Shown here one piece after another: positions 1-5,494 of a DNA stretch of 6,925 nucleotides (the stretch's first letter is position 1; every line of letters starts with the position of its first letter). The position numbers and the translations under genes were made by a program. The notes under the pieces are model-generated. The model was given only the letters and a program-made list of their open reading frames with translations, did no database searches and was not told the origin of the DNA. The DNA comes from Kiloniellales bacterium (GTDB lineage Bacteria > Pseudomonadota > Alphaproteobacteria > Kiloniellales > JAKSBE01): assembly GCA_030067055.1 (NCBI GenBank), contig JASJAL010000384.1:1-6925 (forward strand). The letters run 5' to 3'.

Positions 1-213
1 CCGCCGGACAAGATTCAATCCATCCGGGAAGGCACGAACGCGGCACGGCACGCGACCAACATCGCGGCAGGTCTGGAGGCGGTCGGCTATACCCAGATTG
101 AGAACACCACCTGTCGCGGCCGGATTTGCGAGGCCAAAGCTCTCTGGGAGAACAAGCCCGTGAAGCTGAGGATCGAACTGAGGACCGGTCGCGTCGAAGC
201 GGTGGCACAGTAG
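1..213 (+). CDS. 3' part of a gene for a PepSY-like CX4C repeat-domain protein (5' end outside window)
   Basis: The first codon of the window is already in frame and the frame runs 70 residues to a TAG at 211-213. The visible part is one complete domain that begins PPDKIQSIREGTNAAR and ends RIELRTGRVEAVAQ. It is clearly homologous to both repeat units of the secreted protein at 2280-2801: same Pro-Pro start, a helix-like stretch, Gly-Tyr/Phe-Thr, a Cys-X4-Cys pair (C38 and C43 of the visible part), a Leu-Trp-Glu, and a final beta-strand-like LRIELRTGRV. Its last residues (EAVAQ) match the end of the second unit there, so this is probably the C-terminal unit of a paralogue. The layout (helix, GY, then strands ending in a TGR turn) resembles PepSY domains, but that is a fold-level guess. 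The paralogue has a signal peptide, so a periplasmic location is likely. Function unknown. Confidence 0.8.
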   Translation, partial: PPDKIQSIREGTNAARHATNIAAGLEAVGYTQIENTTCRGRICEAKALWENKPVKLRIELRTGRVEAVAQ

Positions 214-300
214 CGATCTCGCCTCGGGGCCCAACCTCAGGCTCTTTTGAAAGGCCAAGTCGGTACGGCCAGGAGTTGCGGCTGCTCTTGTCGCGAGGGC
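190..300 (+). repeat. Direct repeat L1: gene tail plus 3' flank, copy 1
   Basis: This stretch covers the last seven sense codons and stop of the edge gene plus about 87 bp downstream. It recurs as a diverged copy at 1278-1386. The shared segments include GCGTCGAAGCGGTGGCACAG at the gene end, then an ATCTCGCCTCGGG block, AACCTCAGGCTCTT, and AAAGGCCAAGTCG. The alignment needs only about one single-base gap. The rest of the gap between this gene and the next (301-439) shows nothing but the hairpin at 394-419. Confidence 0.75.
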
Positions 301-393
301 GTGGAAACCGCTGGGAATCGTCGTCTGGGACAGGAAGTCAGCGCGCCCGAGTTGCCCCGGGCTCCGCGTCGATGCGATGGATTGGCGGGACGA

Positions 394-419
394 GACCCCG
401 GGGAAAGCGCCCCGGGGTC
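394..419 (-). terminator. GC-rich hairpin downstream of the OsmC-family gene
   Basis: A perfect 10-bp inverted repeat: GACCCCGGGG at 394-403 and CCCCGGGGTC at 410-419, with a 6-base loop. It begins about 20 bp beyond the stop of the minus-strand OsmC-family gene, where a terminator is expected. There is no T tract on either strand, so it is either a weak or Rho-assisted terminator or a 3'-end stabilising hairpin. Each arm contains the self-complementary CCCCGGGG, so alternative pairings exist. Confidence 0.45.
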
Positions 420-439
420 CCTAGTCGGCGTTGCTCCGG

Positions 440-964
440 TTATTGGGCCGCGGCGAGATTCTCCCGCGTCGCTTCGAGCTCGAGACTCACAGGGGTCGGG
501 TTACTAATCGTGTCGAGGATCGGGCAGTGCCGGTCGACGATCGCCTTCAGCTTCTTGAGGTCCTCCTCGCTCGCCGGGCTATCGATCCGGACGATCCCAC
601 GTATCCCGGAACAGCCCGGTCGCACAGCTTCATCGACGCCAACGAAGCCGCGCAAATCGAGCCGGCCTTCGAGCTTCACCGAGACGCTGTTCACCGGGAT
701 GCCGAGCGCATCGGCGTAGAGGCGATAGGTGATTTCCTGGCAGCTGCCCAGCGCCGCCAAGAGGTACTCGGGCGGTGTCGGGCCGTTGTCCTCGCCACCG
801 AGGGCCTCGGGCTCGTCGACATCGAGGGCGAAGTCGCGCGCCCTGACCCGGCTGTGGAAACTGTCGGTCAAGCGGCCTTCGGTCTCGGCCAAGATCACGG
901 CGCTCTCCGGCTCCTTGGCGAAGGCATCGCGGGCATCCTCGTAGAGTTGCTTGAACTTACTCAT
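440..964 (-). CDS. OsmC/Ohr-family thiol-dependent protein
   Basis: The protein has 174 residues. The start chosen is the ATG at 964-962, preceded by AAGGAG with a 9-base gap; an in-frame ATG further upstream (at 1090) would add 42 residues with no family resemblance. Family hallmarks are GGEDNGPTPPEYLLAALGSC (56-75), with the first conserved cysteine C75 at the start of the central helix, and DRHCPI with the second, C147. The ends fit the fold: N-terminal strands before residue 50 and a C-terminal strand SLELEAT. The extra cysteine C118 is not a hallmark. OsmC/Ohr proteins reduce organic or fatty-acid hydroperoxides with the cysteine pair, usually re-reduced by lipoylated proteins or thiols, in the cytosol. 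This one lacks features that would separate Ohr from the broader YhfA/OsmC-like branch, so substrate and symbol are left open. Its neighbours are unrelated repeats, and the gene appears to be transcribed alone. Confidence 0.9.
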   Translation of the reverse strand: MSKFKQLYEDARDAFAKEPESAVILAETEGRLTDSFHSRVRARDFALDVDEPEALGGEDNGPTPPEYLLAALGSCQEITYRLYADALGIPVNSVSVKLEGRLDLRGFVGVDEAVRPGCSGIRGIVRIDSPASEEDLKKLKAIVDRHCPILDTISNPTPVSLELEATRENLAAAQ

Positions 965-1091
965 GGGTCGGTGCTCCTTTTCGTATCTGGGGACCACGGA
1001 GACCACCCCGTGGCGCTTTAGCGGTTGTTGCGCGGCCGCAAGCTGCCCCATCAAATTCCGCGGGCCCGGACCACCCGGGCCAAACGACAAA

Positions 1092-1118
1092 ACCCGCCGC
1101 AGCTGGAGCTGGGCGGGT
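1092..1118 (-). terminator. Rho-independent-type terminator, minus strand
   Basis: The outer stem ACCCGCC (1092-1098) pairs with GGCGGGT (1112-1118). An inner stem CAGCT (1100-1104) pairs with AGCTG (1107-1111), giving about 12 pairs with one bulged base. Read on the minus strand the hairpin runs directly into GGGTTTTGTCGTTT, the expected U-rich tail. It lies upstream of the minus-strand OsmC-family gene and about 360 bp beyond the stop of the minus-strand GFA-like gene, so it most simply ends either a short RNA between them or the GFA-like transcript. Confidence 0.6.
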
Positions 1119-1185
1119 GATCCGGCCTTCGCTTTAGCTGCATTTCTTAAGCGCCCGCAAGCTGACGGCTCAAATCGGCGCTGAT
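1092..1185 (-). ncRNA. Candidate small RNA (speculative)
   Basis: On the minus strand a perfect TTGACA (1216-1211) is followed about 17-18 bases later by a poor -10 (TTCGCT or TCGCTA). Next comes a block with nested complementarity: CTTCGCT 1127-1133 with AGCGAAG 1188-1194, and AAATC with GATTT inside 1172-1187. It ends at the hairpin plus T tract at 1092-1118. A transcript of roughly 90 bases would fit. No open frame with a ribosome site is present. The -10 is weak and no known RNA family is recognised, so this is only a proposal. Confidence 0.2.
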
Positions 1186-1277
1186 TTAGCGAAGCTCACT
1201 GCTCGCAGCCTGTCAACTGGATTCTCCCATTACAGTCCCGCAAGTTTGGCAGGCAAGACCCGTAAGGTAGCGCTCCG

Positions 1278-1386
1278 CGCGTCGAAGCGGTGGCACAGGA
1301 GCCATCTCGCCTCGGGCCCTAACCTCAGGCTCTTGTAAAGGCCAAGTCGCTACCGGCAGGGAGCCGCCTGCCGGTATCGTGAGGGT
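1278..1386 (+). pseudogene. Degraded duplicate of the CX4C-domain gene tail and its 3' flank (repeat L2)
   Basis: This stretch matches 190-300. It starts with the codons for RVEAVAQ, but the stop codon TAG of the original is GAG here. The frame reads on through EPSRLGP to a TAA, and no homologous coding sequence precedes it, so it is a remnant and not a gene. The match runs through ATCTCGCCTCGGG, AACCTCAGGCTCTT and AAAGGCCAAGTCG, with scattered substitutions and about one single-base gap, and fades after 1386. The left break is abrupt at about 1277. Confidence 0.7.
1351..1376. terminator. Perfect 10-bp hairpin between convergent or remnant units
   Basis: TACCGGCAGG (1351-1360) and CCTGCCGGTA (1367-1376) are exact inverse complements around a 6-base loop. 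It lies inside the duplicated flank and about 100 bp past the stop of the minus-strand GFA-like gene. No T tract follows on either strand. The equivalent part of the other copy (about 262-288) does not keep this pairing, so the hairpin is specific to this copy. Confidence 0.4.
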
Positions 1387-1479
1387 CTCAGACTGGCTAG
1401 ACCCGCGCATCACCAGGCATAGCCTGAGACGATGAGTTCCCGTCCGCAAAGAGATGCGTGCCGTGCCTCTTCGGCTCGC

Positions 1480-1893
1480 TCAACCCGGGTTGCCTGGAGC
1501 CTGAGTCGCGCCCGCGGGAATTTCGATGCAGGGAATCTTCTCGTCGCACCAGATGTGGAGCGTGGGATCGATCCAACTGGGGTCGTCGAGCGTGCCCGCC
1601 TTGATGAAGGCGACGGCGCCATAGGCTGGACCGTGGCTCATCAGGTGCGATCCGCAGTTGGAGCAGAACTTCCGGAAGAACGTTTGGCCGCTCGCGCCGC
1701 TACGGTCCTCGTAGGTGCGCAGCGACTCGCCGTCCAGAACCAGGCTGTCTTCCGGCACGGCGACATTCAGCGAAAAGGCCGAGCCCGAGACTTTCTGGCA
1801 AGTCTTGCAATGGCAGATGGCCTGCATGACCGGCTCGGCCTCGGAGCTGTAGCGTGCTTTACCGCAAAGACATCCGCCTTCGATCTTCGACAT
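1480..1893 (-). CDS. GFA/CENP-V family zinc-binding protein
   Basis: The protein has 137 residues, the usual size for short family members. The start at 1893-1891 has a strong GGGGGAGGAA 4-5 bases upstream, and the protein begins MSKIEGGCLCGKARY. Zinc ligand pattern: C8 and C10 (GGCLCG), C27, C29 and C32 (CHCKTCQKVSGSAF), and C77 and C80 (FCSNCGSHL). This is the full set of seven cysteines of the family: by analogy C8, C10, C77 and C80 hold the structural zinc, and C27, C29 and C32 form the second site. The founding member was described as glutathione-dependent formaldehyde-activating enzyme (S-hydroxymethylglutathione synthase), but most relatives are uncharacterised, so formaldehyde activation should not be assumed. 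No formaldehyde or glutathione pathway gene lies nearby. Cytosolic; no signal peptide. It appears to be monocistronic. Confidence 0.9.
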   Translation of the reverse strand: MSKIEGGCLCGKARYSSEAEPVMQAICHCKTCQKVSGSAFSLNVAVPEDSLVLDGESLRTYEDRSGASGQTFFRKFCSNCGSHLMSHGPAYGAVAFIKAGTLDDPSWIDPTLHIWCDEKIPCIEIPAGATQAPGNPG

Positions 1894-2279
1894 GGCTTCC
1901 TCCCCCAATCGCATTTCAAATCGTGCGCGAGTGGACATTCGGCTTTCCGGGCGCACGAGCGAAGACGATAGCTTGCCGCGGCCCCGCCCGGGAAGCCAAA
2001 AGGCCAAACCGGCGATGCCGAGCCTTTTTCTGGAGTGTGAGGATTTCGAAGCAATTGCGGCGGCTCTACACTCCAAGCCAGACGTCGTGCAGTCAGGTCA
2101 CTGAAGGCTGGTGATGACCCATTTCGCAAGTCACCTGGCGTTCCATCGGGAAGTCTCAGCTCCTGATGAATTGGCGCAGCCCGACGGCATCTCTGCCTGC
2201 CATGATTGTGGACTCCTCAAGGCGATCGGGTAGAGTGAGCCTCGAAAGTCTACCACTTTACGACAAACAGGGGGTTCTC
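1894..2279. other. Divergent intergenic region between GFA-like gene and tandem-domain gene
   Basis: These 386 bp must carry the promoters of two divergent genes. I see no clean sigma-70 pair. The best plus-strand guess is TTGTGG near 2205 with GGTAGA 17 bases on, which is poor. An inverted repeat GGAGTGT/ACACTCC lies around 2033-2075 with a long loop. A 29-codon open stretch ending in TGA at 2102-2104 (MPSLFLECEDFEAIAAALHS...) has plausible composition but no ribosome site. Confidence 0.4.
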
Positions 2280-2801
2280 ATGCGACGCCTTACCACTCTT
2301 TGCGTTGCCTTGATTTTCGGCGGATCTGCAGCGGCGATGGCCGCCGATCCGCCAAACACTTTGGGACAATCCGTCAACAAGGGCACCAACGCAGCACAGC
2401 ACGCGACCAACGTCACGGCAGCGTTGCAAGAGGCTGGTTTCACCGATGTCCGGGATGCCAGCTGCAGCGGCGAGATCTGCAATGCCCTGGCGACCTGGGA
2501 AGGCAATGCCATGAACCTCCGGGTCGAACTGAGAACCGGACGCATCGGAAAGACCGGCGGAAGTGGCCCAGACGTGCCCGGCGGTCCGCCGAACACCTTG
2601 GTGCAAAACATCGCAAAGGGCGCCAATGCGAAGCGGAACGCAGACGACGTCACGGCAGCGCTGCAGCAGGTGGGCTTCACCCAAGTCCAGAATGCCACCT
2701 GCAGCGGCGAGATCTGCGAAGCCCAAGCTCTCTGGGAAGACAAACCGCAGAAGCTGAGGGTCGAGCTTAGGACCCGGCGCATCGAAGCGGTCGCCCAGTA
2801 A
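2280..2801 (+). CDS. Secreted protein with two tandem PepSY-like CX4C domains
   Basis: The protein has 173 residues. The ATG at 2280 was chosen over one at 2166 because it directly opens a signal peptide (MRRLTTLCVALIFGGSAAAM, cleavage likely after AMA at 21) and has a G-rich ribosome site, AGGGGG, ahead of it. The mature part is two 66-residue units, 24-89 and 103-168, that align without gaps: PPNTL start, VTAALQ.[AV]GFT, a CSGEIC cysteine pair (C62/C67 and C141/C146), a W about 6-7 residues later, and LRVELRT.RI at the end. A Gly/Pro-rich linker (90-102) joins them. The CX4C pairs are probably disulfides in the periplasm. The strand-rich end with a TGR turn recalls PepSY domains, which often bind or inhibit peptidases, but this is not established. 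A third related unit lies at 1-213. A hairpin terminator follows 11 bp after the stop, so the gene is transcribed alone. Confidence 0.85.
   Translation: MRRLTTLCVALIFGGSAAAMAADPPNTLGQSVNKGTNAAQHATNVTAALQEAGFTDVRDASCSGEICNALATWEGNAMNLRVELRTGRIGKTGGSGPDVPGGPPNTLVQNIAKGANAKRNADDVTAALQQVGFTQVQNATCSGEICEAQALWEDKPQKLRVELRTRRIEAVAQ
2349..2783 (+). repeat. Intragenic tandem domain duplication (2 x 198 bp)
   Basis: Unit 1 is 2349-2546 and unit 2 is 2586-2783, separated by a 39-bp linker. They share blocks such as GACGTCACGGCAGCG-type sequence at the AAL helix, CCTGCAGCGGCGAGATCTGC-like sequence at the cysteine pair, and a similar 3' end. Similarity at the DNA level is highest around the CX4C codons, suggesting a fairly recent duplication or local gene conversion. 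Confidence 0.8.
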
Positions 2802-2812
2802 GACAAGTGCGC

Positions 2813-2849
2813 CAAAGGGGGTCGCCACCCTTGCGTGGCGGCCCCTTTG
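2813..2849 (+). terminator. Strong hairpin terminator after the tandem-domain gene
   Basis: CAAAGGGG (2813-2820) pairs with CCCCTTTG (2842-2849), and CGCCAC (2823-2828) pairs with GTGGCG (2835-2840). The stem has about 14 pairs with a small internal mismatch and a 6-base loop. It begins 11 bp after the stop codon. The downstream sequence is only mildly T-rich. Confidence 0.7.
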
Positions 2850-2936
2850 CTATGGCCGGTCCGGTTCGAGGTGGTTTAGGTCATGCGCAAAGTAGACAAC
2901 TCATCTTGCCGGATATGGACGAACGGTGAATTCCGA

Positions 2937-3104
2937 CTAGGAATTGCCGTACCTGGCCGAGGCTCGCCGCGTTCGGGTTGGTCTCAACTCCGGACCCGTC
3001 GGAGCCCATCTCCGTTGTCCAGGCGACGACGATTGCTGTAATTCCAACTCCGGACGTGCGGTGAAGGTCCGCCCCACGGCAAGGTGTGACCCGGAGCGGA
3101 TGTT
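2937..3104 (+). repeat. Intergenic element, copy A
   Basis: This is the first of three co-oriented copies (others at 3953 and 5247). It begins at CTAG (2937) and is recognisable to about 3104. Landmarks: GCCGT near 2946, CGGGTT at 2974, AACTCCGGAC at 2986-2995, the same decamer again exactly 60 bp later at 3046-3055, GTGCGGTGAAGG at 3056-3067, and CCCCACGGCAAGGTGTGAC at 3072-3090. Copy A is the most diverged on its left half. No open frame of interest, no terminal inverted repeats and no transposase. The remaining sequence between 2850 and 3209 shows no gene. Confidence 0.75.
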
Positions 3105-3209
3105 TCTTTCTCAGGATGGTTCCCATTCACTGCCTTTAGGCGGAAATGCTAACGCTTGCCTCAAATGATTTGTACCCTTTGGCGGAGCGCTTAACTCGGG
3201 GCGACGGCC

Positions 3210-3911
3210 GTGGCTGAACTAATTCTGGTCCTGATACCGATTGCGTTGCTGGACAGCACCTCGATCATTCCTCTGTGCATTGTCATCTTGGTAATTCTGC
3301 TTGGCGGTCCGAGCCCTCTGTTCCGGAGCACAGGCCTGCTGGCTGGCATTTTCGTGACCTACCTGGTTTGCGGCTTGTTGATCCTGTTCGGCCTGCAGAG
3401 CGTGTTCGATACTATCAACGCCTACGCCCTAGAGGTCTGGCAAGACCCCAACACCGCGGAGCTGATGTTTCAGATCTTGATCGGCTTCGTGCTTGTCGTC
3501 TTCGGCTTTCGTATTGGCCGAGCCCGCAAACAACAGGTCGAGAAAAAGGCTCCCACCGCGATGACGGCCAGCCGGGCCTTTCTCGCCGGCGCCGGGATGA
3601 CCATTGTTGGCATACCGGGTGCTGTGCCCTATCTCGCGGCCATCGACCTCATCCTCAGAAGTGATCTGACGGCCAGGCAGGAGGTTATGATTCTCGTCGT
3701 CTACAACATCGTTTTTGTTGCGCCCCTCGCTGCCATCGTGGCCTTGCGTTTGGTGCTCGGTGAGCGCAGCCAGGGCCTTCTATACAGCGTCAGAGGCTTT
3801 TTTGACCGATGGGGCCTGAGGGTCGTCGTTGGCCTGATGCTCGTGCTTGGAGCGCTGCTCATTATCGACGGTGTCGGCTGGTTCCTTGGTACGCCGCTGA
3901 TCCCGGTTTGA
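3210..3911 (+). CDS. GAP-family (LysE superfamily) six-helix membrane protein
   Basis: The protein has 233 residues and starts at GTG 3210; an in-frame TAA at 3192-3194 rules out any longer form, and the ribosome site is weak. Six hydrophobic segments are visible, at about 4-32, 42-64, 84-101, 122-148, 157-183 and 203-226. A basic, charged loop (RIGRARKQQVEKK, 101-113) lies between helices 3 and 4, where LysE-type carriers have their cytosolic loop. Residues 130-142 (MTIVGIPGAVPYL) match the glycine/proline motif typical of GAP proteins (the family of the mycobacterial sulfolipid-addressing protein Sap). Such proteins are thought to move small molecules or glycolipids across the inner membrane, but substrates are mostly unknown. 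The gene is bracketed by intergenic element copies A and B and precedes an exported carbonic anhydrase gene in the same direction. With about 450 bp between them, including a repeat, co-transcription is not supported. Confidence 0.8.
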   Translation: MAELILVLIPIALLDSTSIIPLCIVILVILLGGPSPLFRSTGLLAGIFVTYLVCGLLILFGLQSVFDTINAYALEVWQDPNTAELMFQILIGFVLVVFGFRIGRARKQQVEKKAPTAMTASRAFLAGAGMTIVGIPGAVPYLAAIDLILRSDLTARQEVMILVVYNIVFVAPLAAIVALRLVLGERSQGLLYSVRGFFDRWGLRVVVGLMLVLGALLIIDGVGWFLGTPLIPV

Positions 3912-3952
3912 TGGTCATCGACGTCCCATATTTCTCTTTGGTCTGCCTGTGG

Positions 3953-4117
3953 CTAGAAATCGCCGTGCCCGGCGTTGCGTTCCCAAGTCCGGGTTAACAC
4001 CAACTCCGGACCTGTTTGGGCCCAGGTCCGTTCTTGAGGCGCTTACGACTGCTGTTTTCCTAGCTCCGGACATGCGGTGATGGTTTGCCCCACGGCAAGG
4101 TGTGGCCCGTTGCAGTC
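3953..4117 (+). repeat. Intergenic element, copy B
   Basis: Copy B starts at CTAG (3953), 41 bp after the membrane protein gene. It is about 77 percent identical to copy C over 154 gapless positions by hand count. It is the most symmetrical copy: GTCCGGGTT (3987-3995) faces AACTCCGGAC (4002-4011), and CGGACCTG (4007-4014) pairs perfectly with CAGGTCCG (4023-4030). These two hairpins are mutually exclusive because they share the CGGAC. AGCTCCGGAC recurs at 4062-4071, 60 bp after the first decamer. The right end has CCCCACGGCAAGGTGTG at 4088-4104. Confidence 0.8.
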
Positions 4118-4351
4118 CTCGAGAGACATGACTGGCTCGCTCTGAAGTGGGCGTCCCTGCCGGGGAGGTCGGAGCAGGCGATCTTCGAAATGCCTCCAGC
4201 GCACTAAAGGCTTTCTTTCGCCAACCAGGCTCGACGTTTGCCCTCGTGCTCGATCGCTATGGTACGCTCCTCGCGCCAACGAGACGGCGGACGAAGCCAA
4301 CGAGGTCGCTGTCCGTCACACGTAGTTGCGCCGATGAGGGAACGGACAACA

Positions 4352-4359
4352 GGGAGGAG
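4352..4359 (+). promoter_or_regulatory. Ribosome binding site deciding the carbonic anhydrase start
   Basis: GGGAGGAG at 4352-4359 precedes two adjacent in-frame ATG codons, 4361 and 4364. The GGAGG core ends 3 bases before the first and 6 bases before the second, so the second is preferred. Confidence 0.65.
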
Positions 4360-4363
4360 AATG

Positions 4364-5098
4364 ATGGAAGACCTTGGTTCAGATCGCCGATCTTTTCTCA
4401 AAAACGTAGGTGGCGGATTGATCGCAGCCGGCGCCGTGTCCGCGGTTGCCCAGGATGCTGCGGCGGCAGGCCATGAGGCCGTGACCCAGACACAAGAGAC
4501 GCAGGCGGCAATCACCCCGCAAAAGGCCCTGCAGATGCTCAAGGACGGCAACGCAAGGTTCGTCGCGGGGAAACCGCTCAAGCGGGACTATTTGGCGCAG
4601 GTCAAAGCGACTAGCGCTGGCCAATTTCCCTTCGCGGCCATTGTCGGTTGCATCGACTCGCGCGAGTCCGCAACGCTGACCTTCGACCAGGGGATCGGCG
4701 ATGTCTTTGCCGCGCGCATTGCCGGAAACTTTGTCAACGACGATCTTCTGGGGAGCCTTGAATTTGCCTGCGCGGCCGCCGGCGCTAAACTCATTCTCGT
4801 CGTCGGTCACTCCGAATGCGGCGCCATCAAAGGCGCCTGTGACGACGTCGTGCTGGGCAACCTCACCCAGACCCTGGCCAACCTGAAGCCCGCGGTCGCG
4901 GCCGTATCGGGCTTCGACTCGGATCGGTCATCGGCGAACGCCAAGTTCGTCCAGGCTGTCGCTGAGAAGAACGTCGAGCTGACGGTCGCCAGGATCAAGC
5001 AGCGCAGTGCCATTTTGCGTGACATGGCGGAGAAGGGCGACATTGGCATCGAGGGCGCCATGTACGATGTCCACACAGGGAAAGTGATGTTCATGTAG
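4364..5098 (+). CDS. Tat-exported beta-class carbonic anhydrase
   Basis: The protein has 244 residues and starts at ATG 4364 (ATG 4361 would add one Met). The N-terminus is a twin-arginine signal: SDRRSFLKN (R8, R9, F11, L12, K13), then a hydrophobic GGGLIAAGAVSAVA, with cleavage probably near the AAAAG at 32-36. The catalytic domain starts near 50. Zinc ligands and dyad: C96 with D98 and R100 in GCIDSR (family CxDSR), then H149 and C152 in GHSECGA. Other family features are FAARIAGNFV (115-124) and a terminal GAMYDVHTGKV (231-241). It should interconvert carbon dioxide and bicarbonate in the periplasm, since Tat exports folded, metal-loaded proteins. Many beta enzymes are cytosolic, so the export signal is the notable point. 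Element copies B and C lie on either side, and a hairpin terminator follows 10 bp after the stop. The 246 bp between copy B and the start should hold the promoter, but no clear -35/-10 pair stands out. Confidence 0.92.
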   Translation: MEDLGSDRRSFLKNVGGGLIAAGAVSAVAQDAAAAGHEAVTQTQETQAAITPQKALQMLKDGNARFVAGKPLKRDYLAQVKATSAGQFPFAAIVGCIDSRESATLTFDQGIGDVFAARIAGNFVNDDLLGSLEFACAAAGAKLILVVGHSECGAIKGACDDVVLGNLTQTLANLKPAVAAVSGFDSDRSSANAKFVQAVAEKNVELTVARIKQRSAILRDMAEKGDIGIEGAMYDVHTGKVMFM

Positions 5099-5108
5099 GG
5101 TGCTGACG

Positions 5109-5142
5109 GTGCAGCCGTCGGGATCGGTCCTGCAGGCTGCAC
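5109..5142 (+). terminator. Hairpin after the carbonic anhydrase gene
   Basis: GTGCAGCC (5109-5116) and GGCTGCAC (5135-5142) form a perfect 8-bp stem with an 18-base loop. It begins 10 bp past the stop and is followed by TTTGGCTTTGG, a partly T-rich tail. The position supports a terminator; the long loop lowers confidence. Confidence 0.5.
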
Positions 5143-5246
5143 TTTGGCTTTGGCTAGCGGTTACCGCTGCGCAGTCATTCCAGTTCGCCAGATGGGTATA
5201 TATATGGATGTCGGCTTCTAGGATCGGCCCCAACCTCTCGTTATGT

Positions 5247-5414
5247 CTAGAATCCGACGTGCCCGGCGTTGCGTCCCCACGTCCGGGTTGACACCAACTC
5301 AGGACCCGTTTGGGCCCATGTCCGTTTTCTAGGCGACTATGGCCGCTGTGGCTCCAGCTATGGATGCGCGGTGAAGGCCCACCCAACGACAAGGTGTGAC
5401 CAGGATCAGAAGTC
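5247..5414 (+). repeat. Intergenic element, copy C
   Basis: Copy C starts at CTAG (5247), 148 bp after the carbonic anhydrase gene, and keeps register with copy A (offset 2310) and copy B (offset 1294) with no gap. Shared with B: GTGCCCGGCGTTGCGT at 5259-5274, GTCCGGGTT, ACACCAACTC, and GTTTGGGCCCA. The second decamer is decayed here (AGCTATGGAT at 5356-5365). The right end is AAGGTGTGACC at 5391-5401, and weak similarity to copy A continues to about 5414. Confidence 0.8.
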
Positions 5415-5494
5415 ACCCCAGTATTTCATCGAGAGGTCGTAGCTCCTCAGTTCCGGGCGCCACAGGGGGAAGGCCCAATCCAATACGGCACCCC

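Larger units (their letters stand above)
965..1479. other. Long intergenic region rich in hairpins and repeats
   Basis: I find no convincing protein-coding gene in these 515 bp. They hold the upstream region of the OsmC-family gene, a 7-bp GC hairpin (GGCCCGG 1063-1069, CCGGGCC 1075-1081), a terminator-like hairpin (1092-1118), a structured block with a possible minus-strand small RNA (about 1092-1180), the degraded duplicate of the edge gene tail (1278-1386), and a perfect 10-bp hairpin (1351-1376). Open frames here are short, arginine-rich and lack ribosome sites. Confidence 0.6.

Noticed and set aside
126..719. Long open frame on the plus strand overlapping the edge gene tail and the OsmC-family gene
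   Set aside because: It is rich in Arg and Ser, has no domain resemblance and lies antisense to a well-supported gene; it is a by-product of high GC.
1119..1260. tRNA or integration site in the structured intergenic block
   Set aside because: No T-loop GTTCGA-like sequence, no acceptor/CCA arrangement and no integrase nearby; the pairing seen is not cloverleaf-like.
2014..2104. Possible 29-codon small gene (MPSLFLECEDFEAIAAALHS...)
   Set aside because: Composition is plausible, but there is no ribosome site before the ATG and no supporting context. It cannot be told from chance or a remnant.
2250..2828. Antisense open frames across the tandem-domain gene
   Set aside because: They mirror the repeat structure of the sense gene, and have no signal peptide or ribosome site. 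The sense frame has both.
3953..4030. Conserved reading frame on the minus strand of the element (RTWAQTGPELV...RTW.RNAGH, ending TAG)
   Set aside because: The frame is shared by copies B and C, but it is only about 25-30 codons, has an upstream stop in copy B and no start or ribosome site. The similarity is explained by the DNA repeat itself.
4238..4363. N-terminal extension of the carbonic anhydrase from an upstream ATG at 4238
   Set aside because: The extra 42 residues are arginine-rich and would bury the twin-arginine signal; the strong ribosome site lies just before 4361/4364.
5197..5205. TATATATAT tract as a promoter -10 or replication feature
   Set aside because: There is no matching -35 and no gene downstream in range before element copy C; a single short AT tract is not enough.
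2937..5414. Integron-style cassette array with attC sites
   Set aside because: The element-gene alternation recalls an integron, but the GTT sites in the copies (GTTAACA, GTTGACA, GTTGGTC) do not fit the GTTRRRY core, the copies are not imperfect palindromes end to end, spacing to the genes varies from 41 to 247 bp, and no integrase is visible.
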